NCBI RefSeq assembly: GCF_902506145.1
Contig: NZ_LR733520.1
Location: forward strand, 312,580-376,579
Length of the DNA: 64,000 nucleotides
Origin: Burkholderia sp. 8Y
GTDB taxonomy: Bacteria; Pseudomonadota; Gammaproteobacteria; Burkholderiales; Burkholderiaceae
Direction of reading: 5' to 3'
The stretch's first letter is position 1. The number at the start of each line of letters is the position of its first letter. Below, in pieces: positions 1 to 8,655 of this stretch. A program made the translations under genes and the position numbers. The notes under the pieces are model-generated. The model was not told the origin of the DNA and did not search any database. It saw only the letters and a program-made list of their open reading frames with translations.

Positions 1-124
1 GACGCCCGCCGAGCGCGCAAAGCAGGCGCGCTTTCTTGCGGCGCGCGGTTTCTCGGCCAGCACGATTGGAAAGATCCTGAAAGGCGGCGAGGAAGACTGG
101 ACGGACGAACCCATCGACGACTGA
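1..124 (+). CDS. recX: RecX regulatory protein, C-terminal end (partial)
   Basis: Only the last 40 codons are in the window, ending at TGA 122-124. The readable tail (ARFLAARGFSASTIGKIL, then an acidic end) is typical of the last helical repeat of RecX, which modulates RecA filaments in the cytoplasm. The gene before sucC in this group is often recX, which fits. The family call rests on a short piece, so it is likely rather than certain. Confidence 0.65.
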   Translation, partial: TPAERAKQARFLAARGFSASTIGKILKGGEEDWTDEPIDD

Positions 125-258
125 CCTTCCCGATTCATGGCACTCCGGCACGCGCGACAGCCCGCGCGCCGCCGCCCGCCATTCATCAGGCGCATGCGCG
201 GCCTCTGATACTCGCTATGCTAAAATTCAACGGTTTCCCCCGTTCCGGCTTGAGCCCC

Positions 259-885
259 ATGCCTCTTTCTCCGCCCGTTTCCCGACAGTTGCGCCATCGT
301 CGCGCGATTCGGCTGGAAGCGTTCGAGCGGGACGACGGTCTGTGGGACATCGAAGCCTGTCTAACCGATGACAAGCCGCGCGACTTTCCGCTCGCGGCGG
401 GCGTCCGGCCGCAAGGCCTGCCGATCCATGAACTCTGGCTGCGCATCACCATCGACCGCAAGCTCACCATCGTCGACGCCGAGGCGTCGTCGGAGTGGGC
501 GCCGTACGCGGGGTTGTGCGCCGAGTCGAACTCCGCGTATCGCGCACTCATCGGACTCAATCTGCTTCAGAATTTTCGTCGCGAAGCCGGCGCGCGCCTG
601 CGCGGAACGGCAGGCTGCACGCATCTCACCGAGCTGTGCGCCGTCTTGCCGACTGCGGCTATTCAAGCCTTCTCCGGCGAAGTGTGGTCCATCGAAAGCG
701 GCAGTCCTTTTGCGCAAGCCCATGCGGACTCATCGGCAGCTCAGCCGCCGTTCCAGCTCGGCCGCTGCCACGCGCTGCGCTTCGATGGCCCGGCCGTGCG
801 CGAGTACTATCCGCGCTGGCTCGGCTATGAGCCATCCCGGCCGGAAAGCCGGAGCGACGCGCAACACGAAGGGCCCGACACCTGA
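259..885 (+). CDS. DUF2889 family protein
   Basis: A protein of about 208 residues of unknown function. The core shows the family pattern: paired basic residues near the start ([11 protein letters not shown]), DGLWDIE, then [11 protein letters not shown] and the conserved GCTHLTEL block around residues 115-125. I prefer ATG 259 because family members start shortly before the RRxI segment; an in-frame ATG at 217 would add 14 residues. It sits between recX and sucC on the same strand, 116 bases before sucC. The histidines and cysteine of GCTHL could bind a metal, but that is inference. Confidence 0.8.
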   Translation: MPLSPPVSRQLRHRRAIRLEAFERDDGLWDIEACLTDDKPRDFPLAAGVRPQGLPIHELWLRITIDRKLTIVDAEASSEWAPYAGLCAESNSAYRALIGLNLLQNFRREAGARLRGTAGCTHLTELCAVLPTAAIQAFSGEVWSIESGSPFAQAHADSSAAQPPFQLGRCHALRFDGPAVREYYPRWLGYEPSRPESRSDAQHEGPDT

Positions 886-1001
886 CACGCTCGCCCGCCC
901 AACGCGGAACGCGCCCGGCAACGGACAAGAATCAAACAATCAGCGGTTCAAGCAATTCGAATCAGAAGTTCACTCCAACTCTCAGACTGAAGGAATCACG
1001 C

Positions 1002-2168
1002 ATGAAGATTCACGAGTACCAGGGTAAGGAAATCCTGCGGAAATTCGGCGTCGCGGTCCCGCGCGGCAAACCGGTGTTCTCGGTGGATGATGCGGTCAAA
1101 GCCGCGGAAGAGCTGGGCGGCCCGGTCTGGGTCGTCAAGGCGCAGATCCACGCGGGCGGTCGCGGCAAGGGCGGCGGCGTGAAGGTCGCGAAGTCGATCG
1201 AGCAAGTCCGCGAATACGCGAACCAGATCCTCGGCATGCAGCTCGTCACGCACCAGACCGGCCCGGAAGGCCAGAAGGTGAACCGCCTGCTGATCGAAGA
1301 AGGCGCGGACATCAAGAAGGAACTGTACGTCGGCCTCGTGCTCGACCGCGTTTCGCAGAAGATCGTCGTGATGGCGTCCAGCGAAGGCGGCATGGACATC
1401 GAAGAAGTCGCGGAAAAGACGCCTGAGCTGCTGCACAAGTTCGCCGTCGAGCCGTCGACCGGTCTGCAAGACAAGGACGCGGACGACCTCGCGCGCAAGA
1501 TCGGCATTCCGGACGCATCGATTCCGCAAGCGCGCGCAATCCTGCAAGGCCTGTACAAGGCGTTCTACGAAACCGACGCATCGCTCGCGGAAATCAATCC
1601 GCTGATCGTGACCGGCGACGGCAAGGTGATCGCGCTCGACGCCAAGTTCAACTTCGACGCCAACGCGCTGTTCCGTCATCCGGAAATCGTCGCGTATCGC
1701 GATCTGGACGAAGAAGATCCGGCGGAAGTGGAAGCGTCGAAGTTCGACCTTGCTTACATCTCGCTCGACGGCAACATCGGCTGTCTCGTGAACGGCGCGG
1801 GCCTCGCGATGGCGACCATGGACACCATCAAGCTGTTCGGCGGCGAGCCGGCGAACTTCCTCGACGTCGGCGGAGGAGCCACGACCGAGAAGGTCACCGA
1901 AGCCTTCAAGCTGATGCTGAAGAACCCGAACCTGAAGGCAATTCTGGTGAACATCTTCGGCGGCATCATGCGCTGCGACGTGATCGCGGAAGGCGTGATC
2001 GCGGCGTCGAAGGCCGTGGACCTGAAGGTGCCGCTCGTCGTTCGCATGAAGGGCACGAACGAAGACCTCGGCAAGAAGATGCTGGCCGACTCGGGCCTGC
2101 CGATCATCTCGGCGGACAGCATGGAAGAAGCCGCGCAGAAGGTCGTCGCGGCAGCCGAAGGCAAGTAA
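1002..2168 (+). CDS. sucC: succinyl-CoA synthetase beta subunit (ADP-forming)
   Basis: Beta subunit of the TCA-cycle enzyme that makes succinate and ATP from succinyl-CoA. The 388-residue length is standard. It starts [16 protein letters not shown], has the ATP-grasp domain with [10 protein letters not shown] near residue 50, and the C-terminal CoA-ligase domain with [11 protein letters not shown] near residue 310. A purine-rich AAGGAA lies upstream of ATG 1002. It forms an operon with sucD 99 bases downstream. Nothing is unusual in it. Confidence 0.98.
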   Translation: MKIHEYQGKEILRKFGVAVPRGKPVFSVDDAVKAAEELGGPVWVVKAQIHAGGRGKGGGVKVAKSIEQVREYANQILGMQLVTHQTGPEGQKVNRLLIEEGADIKKELYVGLVLDRVSQKIVVMASSEGGMDIEEVAEKTPELLHKFAVEPSTGLQDKDADDLARKIGIPDASIPQARAILQGLYKAFYETDASLAEINPLIVTGDGKVIALDAKFNFDANALFRHPEIVAYRDLDEEDPAEVEASKFDLAYISLDGNIGCLVNGAGLAMATMDTIKLFGGEPANFLDVGGGATTEKVTEAFKLMLKNPNLKAILVNIFGGIMRCDVIAEGVIAASKAVDLKVPLVVRMKGTNEDLGKKMLADSGLPIISADSMEEAAQKVVAAAEGK

Positions 2169-2267
2169 GCGCGTTTCGCTTACCGAGCCTAAGAGAGCGT
2201 TCCACCAGATACGAATGGCGGCGCCAAGCATCTGCTTGAGCGACGCCAAACGAACAGAGGTCACTAC

Positions 2268-3149
2268 ATGTCGATTCTGATCAACAAAGACACGAAGGTC
2301 ATCACGCAGGGCATCACCGGCAAGACCGGCCAGTTCCACACGCGCGCGTGCCGCGAATACGCGAACGGCCGTGAAGCGTACGTCGCGGGCGTGAATCCGA
2401 AGAAGGCCGGCGAAGACTTCGAAGGCATTCCCATCTACGCGTCCGTCAAGGAAGCGAAGGCCGAAACCGGCGCGACCGTTTCGGTCATCTACGTGCCGCC
2501 CGCAGGCGCCGCCGCCGCGATCTGGGAAGCCGTCGAGGCCGACCTCGATCTCGCCATCTGCATCACGGAAGGCATTCCGGTTCGCGACATGCTCGAAATC
2601 AAGGACCGCATGCGCCGCGAGAACCGCAAGACGCTGCTGCTCGGACCGAACTGCCCCGGCACGATCACGCCGGACGAACTGAAAATCGGCATCATGCCGG
2701 GTCACATTCACCGCAAGGGCCGTATCGGCGTGGTGTCGCGCTCGGGCACGCTGACGTATGAAGCAGTCGGCCAGTTGACGGCGCTGGGCCTCGGCCAGTC
2801 GTCGGCGGTCGGTATCGGCGGCGATCCGATCAACGGTCTGAAGCACATCGACGTGATGAAGATGTTCAACGACGATCCCGAAACGGACGCCGTCATTATG
2901 ATCGGCGAGATCGGCGGTCCGGACGAAGCGAACGCCGCTTACTGGATCAAGGACAACATGAAGAAGCCGGTCGTCGGCTTCATCGCGGGCGTGACGGCGC
3001 CTCCGGGCAAGCGCATGGGCCACGCAGGCGCGCTGATCTCGGGCGGCGCCGACACGGCGGACGCCAAGCTCGAAATCATGGACGCGTGCGGCATCAAGGT
3101 CACGAAGAACCCGTCCGAGATGGGCCGCCTGCTGAAGTCGGTGATCTAA
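2268..3149 (+). CDS. sucD: succinyl-CoA synthetase alpha subunit
   Basis: Alpha subunit partner of SucC, 293 residues. The N-terminal Rossmann CoA-binding domain begins SILINKDTKVITQGITGKTG. The catalytic phosphohistidine lies in RMGHAGALISGG (His252). The central segment GIGGDPINGL and ETDAVIMIGEIGG are family hallmarks. It is co-directional with sucC and followed by a strong intrinsic terminator, so sucCD looks like a closed transcription unit. Confidence 0.98.
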   Translation: MSILINKDTKVITQGITGKTGQFHTRACREYANGREAYVAGVNPKKAGEDFEGIPIYASVKEAKAETGATVSVIYVPPAGAAAAIWEAVEADLDLAICITEGIPVRDMLEIKDRMRRENRKTLLLGPNCPGTITPDELKIGIMPGHIHRKGRIGVVSRSGTLTYEAVGQLTALGLGQSSAVGIGGDPINGLKHIDVMKMFNDDPETDAVIMIGEIGGPDEANAAYWIKDNMKKPVVGFIAGVTAPPGKRMGHAGALISGGADTADAKLEIMDACGIKVTKNPSEMGRLLKSVI

Positions 3150-3212
3150 GGAAGTCAGGCACGCAACGCGAGGGTTTGGTACTCTTACTGAATCCTTTCG
3201 TCCAGGCCGAAG

Positions 3213-3247
3213 AAAAAGCGAGGGAGCGCTGGCTTCCTCGCTTTTTT
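3213..3247 (+). terminator. Rho-independent terminator after sucD
   Basis: AAAAAGCGAGG, a short loop containing the AGCGCT region, then CCTCGCTTTTTTA. The GCGAGG/CCTCGC stem is flanked by A and T tracts and may work in both orientations. It lies 63 bases after the sucD stop and just before the TerC gene. Confidence 0.85.
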
Positions 3248-3272
3248 ATTTTCGGTCACCGCTTTTCGGCTC

Positions 3273-3971
3273 ATGCTTGAATTTTTCTCGACGCTCCAAT
3301 GGGGCGCGGTTTTGCAGATTATCGTCATCGACATTCTGCTCGGAGGCGACAACGCCGTCGTCATCGCGCTTGCCTGCCGCGATCTTCCCGCGACGCAGCG
3401 CACGCGCGGCATCATGCTCGGCACGCTGGGCGCCATTGTCCTGCGCGTCGTGCTGATCGCGTTCGCCGTCTTCCTGCTCGACGTACCCTTTCTTAAGTTC
3501 CTGGGCGGCCTGCTGCTTCTGTGGATCGGCACGAAGCTTTTGCAGCCGGATCACGACGCGCCCGACATCGGTTCTTCGGACAGACTCTGGGCCGCCGTGA
3601 AGACGATCATCGTCGCGGACGCGGTGATGAGCCTCGACAACGTCATCGCGATTGCGGGCGCGGCGGAAACCGCTGACCCGCAGCACCGCTTCGTGCTGGT
3701 CATTTTCGGGCTCGTTGTGAGCATTCCGCTGATCGTGTGGGGCAGCACGCTGGTGCTGAAGCTGCTCGATCGCTTTCCCGTGGTGGTGCTGCTCGGCGCG
3801 GGGTTGCTCGGGTGGATCGCGGGCGGCCTCATCATCGACGACCCGTTCATCGACCGCTGGCCCGCGCTCAACACGGACGCAGCGGGCTACGCGGCGCGCA
3901 TCGCGGGGGCGGTCGTCGTGATCGCGGCGGGCTGGGTGATGAAGCGCCGCGCGCTCGCGAGCACCGGCTGA
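3273..3971 (+). CDS. TerC/YjbE family integral membrane protein
   Basis: A 232-residue inner-membrane protein with about seven hydrophobic segments. The diagnostic pieces are IVIDILLGGDNAVVIALACR near residue 15-30 and ADAVMSLDNVIAIAGA near residue 115, the two acidic GGDNA/SLDN membrane motifs of the TerC family. Members are linked to metal (often manganese) export or tellurite resistance; the substrate here is unknown. Starts at ATG 3273 right after the sucD terminator and so is probably transcribed separately. Confidence 0.9.
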   Translation: MLEFFSTLQWGAVLQIIVIDILLGGDNAVVIALACRDLPATQRTRGIMLGTLGAIVLRVVLIAFAVFLLDVPFLKFLGGLLLLWIGTKLLQPDHDAPDIGSSDRLWAAVKTIIVADAVMSLDNVIAIAGAAETADPQHRFVLVIFGLVVSIPLIVWGSTLVLKLLDRFPVVVLLGAGLLGWIAGGLIIDDPFIDRWPALNTDAAGYAARIAGAVVVIAAGWVMKRRALASTG

Positions 3972-4092
3972 CCGCACGCCGGCGCAGCGTTAGCCGAATG
4001 GCCGACTGTCGCTGCATCCGCTGGCTCCCTACCATCGAAGCGTCTGGTTCGCATGTCGCGGCCGGACGCTTCGTGTCTTTTAGGGAGTGGCA

Positions 4093-4686
4093 ATGACGAG
4101 CATGGCTTTGTTGGTTAGGGCGCCGCGCGAGCGCGACGGCTTCAGCGCATGGCTGAAACGCGCACAAGCGGGCGCACGCGGATTCACGCTGATCGAACTG
4201 ATGATCGTGCTGGCGATCGTCGGCGTGGTCGCGGCTTACGCGATTCCCGCGTATCAGGACTATCTGTCGCGCAGCCGGGTGGGCGAGGGGATATCGCTCG
4301 CGACATCCGCGCGGCTCGCCGTCGCGGAAAACGCGGCGAGCGGCGCGGATCTGGCGAGCGCGTACGCGTCGCCGCCCGGCACGCGCAACATCGAATCGAT
4401 TCACGTGGACAGCGACACCGGCCAGATTACGATTGCCTACACGACGCGGGTCGCGCCGGCCGGATCGAACACGCTCGTGGTCGTGCCTTCCGCGCCGGAT
4501 AACGCGGACACGCCGACCGCCCGCGTCGCCCTGACGCGAGGCTCGGTGCAGGCGGGCACGATCACCTGGGAATGCTTCGCGGCGGGCAAGGCCGCTTCGT
4601 CGCTGCCTGCGCCGGGCGCGGGGCCGTCGCCCACGCAACCCGCGACGCTGCCGGGCAACCTTGCACCGCCGGAGTGCCGCGCCTGA
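4093..4686 (+). CDS. type IV pilin (PilA-like major or minor subunit)
   Basis: A 197-residue prepilin. The class III signal is [20 protein letters not shown], with cleavage after Gly30, Glu5 of the mature protein present, and an N-terminal hydrophobic helix. I chose ATG 4093 because AGGGAG stands five bases before it; this gives a leader of 30 residues, long for a pilin. The C-terminal part has two cysteines (in TWECFAAG and PECRA) bracketing a Pro/Ser/Ala/Thr-rich stretch, the usual disulfide loop. The next gene encodes a PglL-type O-oligosaccharyltransferase, so this pilin is probably its glycosylation target (inference). Confidence 0.88.
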   Translation: MTSMALLVRAPRERDGFSAWLKRAQAGARGFTLIELMIVLAIVGVVAAYAIPAYQDYLSRSRVGEGISLATSARLAVAENAASGADLASAYASPPGTRNIESIHVDSDTGQITIAYTTRVAPAGSNTLVVVPSAPDNADTPTARVALTRGSVQAGTITWECFAAGKAASSLPAPGAGPSPTQPATLPGNLAPPECRA

Positions 4687-4820
4687 ACGGCTCGCGTGCG
4701 ATGAACGAGGGCATGAGCGCCGCGCGGAACGTGGGGATTTCGTCGCATTTGCGGGCGCACGGCGCACAGCGGACGCAAAGTTTTGTATAGTGCGCCGGTC
4801 CCCGACGTTCCCAGCCCCTC

Positions 4821-6641
4821 ATGCCTTCTCAATACGCGCGCTACCTTTGTTTTGCCGTTCTGTGCCTTGCGTTGACCATTCCGTTCGGCGTCGTCAACCA
4901 CACGTATCCGATCCCGACGTTCTACGCCGAGTACAGCGCGTTGGCCTTGTATCTCGCGCTCGGAGCCACGGTCGCGATACTCGTGCGCGTGTCCGAGCCG
5001 CGCGTGCCATTCGCGTCGCCGGTGGTGGCGCTGATGCCGCTCGCGTTCGGCATCGTGCTCGTCGCGCAGACGGTGCTGCTGCCGGTCGCGCAGCCTTCGA
5101 TGAACTGGCTCGGCGGCGCCTATCTGCTCGCGTCGTTCGTGGCCGTGCATACGGGGTTCGGGCTGGCGCGCGCGGGGCTGTCGGAGAAGGCGTTGCGCAT
5201 CGGTGCGGCGGCGTTGCTGGCGGGCGGACTCTTCGCGGTGTTTTGCCAGACCGTGCAGTTGTTGCACATGGAGGCGAAGTTCGCCCCGTTCGTCGTGGCC
5301 TACAACATCGCGATTAAACGGCGGCCTTTCGGGAACATGGCGCAGGCGAATCACCTTGCGAGCGTCATCGCATTCGCCGTGGCGGGCGCGATGTATTTTG
5401 TGCAGACGCGCCGGATGCCTGTCGTCGTGTGGCTCGTCCTGTCGACGGTGCTTTCGTTCGGGCTCGCGCTCACTGTGTCGCGCGGTCCGTGGCTGCAAAC
5501 GGCGGTGGTGGTCGTGGCCGGTTTCTGGATGGCGTTCATCCGGCGACGCCCGGGCGCCGCCGACGACTTCGACAGCCCGACCGCGCGCAGCGGACGCGAT
5601 ATCCGCGCGTGGATCATGCCGATCGCGCTCGCCGTGCTGTTTGTGGTGGTCAACGCGGCGGTGCGCTGGGCGAACGTGCGGTATCAGCTCGGTCTCGCGC
5701 AATCGGCCGCGGAGCGCATGCAGGACGCGAATCAGATCGCGCCGCGTCTCGCGCTGTGGAAGTACGGCTGGACCATGTTCAAGACGCATCCGTTGCTTGG
5801 CGTCGGCTGGGGCGAGTTCCCGCGCTATCAGTTCGACATGGTGCGCGACCTCGGCGGCGTCGAAATCGCGAACAACGCGCACGACATTTTCATCGATCTG
5901 CTCGCGAAAACCGGACTGCTCGGCGTCGCGGTGCTGGCGGCGGGCATCGCCTTCTGGATGATTCGCGTGCTGCGCGCGCCGCACACGCCCGCGCGCGTCT
6001 TCGCGCTCTCGCTGCTCGGCGTCCTGATGATGCACGCGCTCGTCGAGTATCCACAGCAGTACATGTTCTTCTTGATGCCCGCGATGCTCGTGATCGGGCT
6101 TCTGGAAACGCGGCCGTTGCGGCTCGTGGCGCGGCCGCTGTCGTATGGCGTCTATGTCTTTCTCGTCGTGGCCGGTCTCGTCGCGCTGTATCCGACGATG
6201 CGCGATTACAACCGCGCCGAGGTGCTGTATTACGGCTCGCGGCCGGCGGAACAGTATCGCGACGATCCGTCGTTCCTGTTCGGCGCGTGGGGTCAGTATG
6301 GCGCGGCCACGCTGCTGCCGATGAACGCGCAGGACATCCAGGAGAAGCTGGCGGCGCATCGGCAGGCCATCGCGTTGCTGCCCGGCGAGACCGTGCTGCG
6401 CAGATACGCTGTGTTGCAGGCGCTCGCGGGTCAGCGCAGCGAGGCCCTCGATACCATGGCGCGCCTGAAGATCTTCGCGACGGAACTTAACGACTGGCCG
6501 ACGCAGCTCGCGTCGGTTTATCAGTCCATCGATGAAATCGGCGCGCCGCTGGCGGGTTTCAAGGCCGATCTGGTGAAGCGGTACGGGTTGCCGGCGGGAG
6601 CGGATGCCCGCACGGACGATGACGCCGACGCCGACGAGTGA
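4821..6641 (+). CDS. pglL: PglL-family protein O-oligosaccharyltransferase (O-antigen ligase/Wzy-like)
   Basis: A 606-residue polytopic inner-membrane protein with about ten or more hydrophobic segments. PglL_A-like N-terminus (PIPTFYAEYSALALYL), the central FGNMAQANHLA segment, and the periplasmic loop GVGWGEFPRYQF with NNAHDIFIDLLAKTGLLG, which contains the His used by Wzy_C-fold ligases. These enzymes transfer a lipid-linked glycan to Ser/Thr of pilins and other exported proteins. It lies 134 bases after the pilin gene; a TATAGT hexamer at 4786-4791 may be part of its own promoter. The hydrophilic C-terminal third (about residues 470-606) is helical. Confidence 0.9.
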   Translation: MPSQYARYLCFAVLCLALTIPFGVVNHTYPIPTFYAEYSALALYLALGATVAILVRVSEPRVPFASPVVALMPLAFGIVLVAQTVLLPVAQPSMNWLGGAYLLASFVAVHTGFGLARAGLSEKALRIGAAALLAGGLFAVFCQTVQLLHMEAKFAPFVVAYNIAIKRRPFGNMAQANHLASVIAFAVAGAMYFVQTRRMPVVVWLVLSTVLSFGLALTVSRGPWLQTAVVVVAGFWMAFIRRRPGAADDFDSPTARSGRDIRAWIMPIALAVLFVVVNAAVRWANVRYQLGLAQSAAERMQDANQIAPRLALWKYGWTMFKTHPLLGVGWGEFPRYQFDMVRDLGGVEIANNAHDIFIDLLAKTGLLGVAVLAAGIAFWMIRVLRAPHTPARVFALSLLGVLMMHALVEYPQQYMFFLMPAMLVIGLLETRPLRLVARPLSYGVYVFLVVAGLVALYPTMRDYNRAEVLYYGSRPAEQYRDDPSFLFGAWGQYGAATLLPMNAQDIQEKLAAHRQAIALLPGETVLRRYAVLQALAGQRSEALDTMARLKIFATELNDWPTQLASVYQSIDEIGAPLAGFKADLVKRYGLPAGADARTDDDADADE

Positions 6642-6660
6642 GCACCGGCTCTTGCAGCGT

Positions 6661-7152
6661 TCAGGCGGACGGCTGTGCGTCCGCCACCCAGTCCCCCGAC
6701 TTCCCGCCGTGTTTTTCCATCACGCGTACGTTTGTGATGGTCATTCCGCGGTCCACGGCCTTGCACATGTCGTAGATGGTCAGTAGCCCGACCTGCACGG
6801 CGGTGAGCGCCTCCATCTCCACGCCCGTGCGCCCGACGGTTTCCACGCGCACTTCGCAGTGCACGCCGGGAAGCGTCTCATCGACGGAAAAGTCCACCGC
6901 GACGCGCGTCAGCGCAAGCGGATGACACAGCGGGATGAGATCGGCGGTGCGCTTCGCGCCTTGAATCGCCGCGATGCGCGCGACGCCGAGCACATCGCCC
7001 TTTTTGGCGCGTCCTTCGCGGATCAGCGCGAGCGTGGCGTCGAGCATGACGATCGAGCCGCGCGCCACCGCGATGCGGCGCGTCTCGTTCTTGCCGCCGA
7101 CATCGACCATGTGCGCCTCGCCGGCGGCATCGAAATGAGTGAGTCCGGACAT
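6661..7152 (-). CDS. moaC: cyclic pyranopterin monophosphate synthase MoaC
   Basis: Second enzyme of molybdenum-cofactor synthesis, converting the MoaA product to cPMP in the cytoplasm. 163 residues, full length. Motifs: [18 protein letters not shown] at the start, [11 protein letters not shown] in the middle and [23 protein letters not shown] near the end, with the catalytic KAVDRGM lysine. It is convergent with pglL (19 bases between stops) and divergent from the signal-peptide ORF at 7310. Confidence 0.97.
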   Translation of the reverse strand: MSGLTHFDAAGEAHMVDVGGKNETRRIAVARGSIVMLDATLALIREGRAKKGDVLGVARIAAIQGAKRTADLIPLCHPLALTRVAVDFSVDETLPGVHCEVRVETVGRTGVEMEALTAVQVGLLTIYDMCKAVDRGMTITNVRVMEKHGGKSGDWVADAQPSA

Positions 7153-7309
7153 CGCGTCTCCTTGCAGTGGGCGCTTATCTTACCAGCGGGGTTTGAGGCG
7201 GAAACCGCGCGAAGCCGTGTCCAGGGGCACCGCCGAGCGCGCAACACTTGATACGATAAGCGCGTTCCCGTCATCACGCTGCCCGCCGGCGACGCCCCGG
7301 CTTCGCGCT

Positions 7310-7860
7310 ATGTCATCGAATCGTCCGAGCCGTGCGCTCGTGTTCGCGTTGTGCCTGAGTCTCGCCATGCCGCCGGTCGCCGTGGCGCAGACGGGCGCGC
7401 GCGCGGTGGGCGCGGCGAGCGTGATGGAGGTCGGAGACGTGCCGAAGGCGACCGGCGGGTCGAACGTGCCGGACGCGACCAACGCGACGAATACGCTAAA
7501 TGCGACGAACACCACCAGCGCGACCAGCGCAACCAGCGCGACCAACGCAAGCAACGCGACCAACGCAAGCAACGCGACTAACGCGAAGAACGCGAAGAAC
7601 GCGAACAGCACCACCAACGCGACCAACACGACTAACGCAACCAGCGCGACTAACGCAATCAACGCGACTAACGCGAGCAACGCGACGAACCCGAGCAACG
7701 CGACGAACGCCACAAACGCTACGGACACCGTAAGCGCCAAGAGCGCGACCAACGCGACCAACGCGACCAACGCCCCGAACGAGAACAGCGCGACCAACGC
7801 TACGAACGCCGTAAGCGCGAAGAGCGTCTCCAAAGCAACGAACGCAACCAACCCGCCCAC
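7310..7860 (+). pseudogene. 5' fragment of the split M48 metalloprotease gene: signal peptide plus Asn-Ala-Thr repeat
   Basis: From ATG 7310 the reading frame gives a clean Sec signal peptide (basic RPSRALVFALCLSLAMPP, then AVAQ as likely cleavage site), about 30 ordinary residues, then a long run of NAT/NAS/NAK triplets. After about 7860 the frame leaves the repeat, reads an Arg-rich nonsense tail and stops at 7954. The peptidase body at 52104 lacks precisely a signal peptide, and moaC next to an M48 peptidase is the gene order I remember for this group. I therefore infer that these are the two halves of one gene. Alternatively it is an independent small exported repeat protein. Confidence 0.7.
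7463..7858 (+). repeat. 9-bp tandem repeat encoding Asn-Ala-Thr/Ser triplets
   Basis: About 44 imperfect copies of a 9-base unit of the form GCGACCAAC or close variants (AGC, AAG, ACG changes). In the frame of the signal peptide it encodes repeated Asn-Ala-Thr, Asn-Ala-Ser and Ser-Ala-Thr. One other frame is broken by TAA codons at 7579, 7633, 7651 and 7669. The left junction of the 44-kb insertion lies at its downstream end. Confidence 0.9.
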
Positions 7861-7881
7861 CGCTTCCACTCCGTCCACTCG

Positions 7882-8622
7882 CTTGCGAGCACGGGCGCGT
7901 TTGGCGACAAGAATGCCGCTGTCGGCAAGACGGTCAATCTCAACAACAGCTTGAGCGGCGCGGACGCGGCCAACTACACGGTGGGCGGTCAGAGCACGAC
8001 CACGGCCAGCATCACGCCGAAGTCGCTGAACATCGTCGCAAACGACACCTCGAAGGCGTCCGGCTCCGCTGACCCCGCACTGACTTGGTCGATTGCTGGC
8101 AGTGGACTGGTGGCGGGCGATACGTTGGCGGGCAGCTTGTCGCGTGCCTCCGGTGAGGCACCGGGAACCTACAGCATCAACAAAGGAACGCTGGGTAACG
8201 GCAACTACGATGTCAATCTGACGGGGGGCGTTTTCACGATCACGGGGAGTGTATCGACCCCTTCCACCCCATCGACGGCTTCGACGCCTTCGGCACCGCA
8301 AAGCCAGGCGGTGACGCCAGCGCAATACACCTTCGCTCCGGTCACGTTGCAAACTCCAACCGCGGGTGAGCTCACGTATATGGCGGTAAGCGGGCAACCC
8401 GAAACGACTGCTGCGACGGCGAGCGACGATGCTCAGCGCGTGCCCGGCGCCGACCAGTCGGCGACGCCCGTATCCGGGCAGGTTCGTCTGGCATCGCAAG
8501 CGGCTTCTGCGGGACAAGATGCCAAGTTCCTAAACGTCCTTGTGGTTTCGGGCGGGATCAAACAACCGGCTGCACCTTCATCGCCGGAGACCACACCGAT
8601 CGACCCGACTGCGGCCCAATAA
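7882..8622 (+). pseudogene. C-terminal remnant of a filamentous haemagglutinin-type (TpsA) exoprotein
   Basis: In a different frame from the repeat, an open stretch reads ASTGAFGDKNAAVGKTVNL, LSGADAANYTVGG, ITPKSLNIVANDTSKASG and GTYSINKGTLGNGNYDVNLTGG. These are YDG/MBG-type repeat domains found at the C-terminal end of two-partner secretion exoproteins. The final 110 residues are Pro/Ser/Thr/Ala-rich. The TPS secretion domain and signal peptide that should begin such a protein are missing; the sequence simply starts at the junction. It is followed after 33 bases by its presumed transporter gene. Confidence 0.85.
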
Positions 8623-8655
8623 GAGCAACGTGACTGCGATGTTCGCGCGAAACAA

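Noticed and set aside
996-3023. A 675-codon open frame on the minus strand opposite sucC and sucD
   Set aside because: It is the complement of two certain genes in GC-rich DNA; its translation is Arg/His/Asp-rich without any family motif.
4437-6359. A 640-codon minus-strand frame opposite the pilin and pglL genes
   Set aside because: Mirror of real coding sequence; composition is Arg/His-rich and has no domain.
7463-7858. CRISPR array
   Set aside because: The 9-bp repeat has no spacers and keeps a coding phase.
7180-8517. A long minus-strand frame reading Val-Ala-Leu repeats
   Set aside because: It is the reverse complement of the Asn-Ala-Thr repeat and TpsA remnant; the apparent hydrophobic repeat is a by-product.
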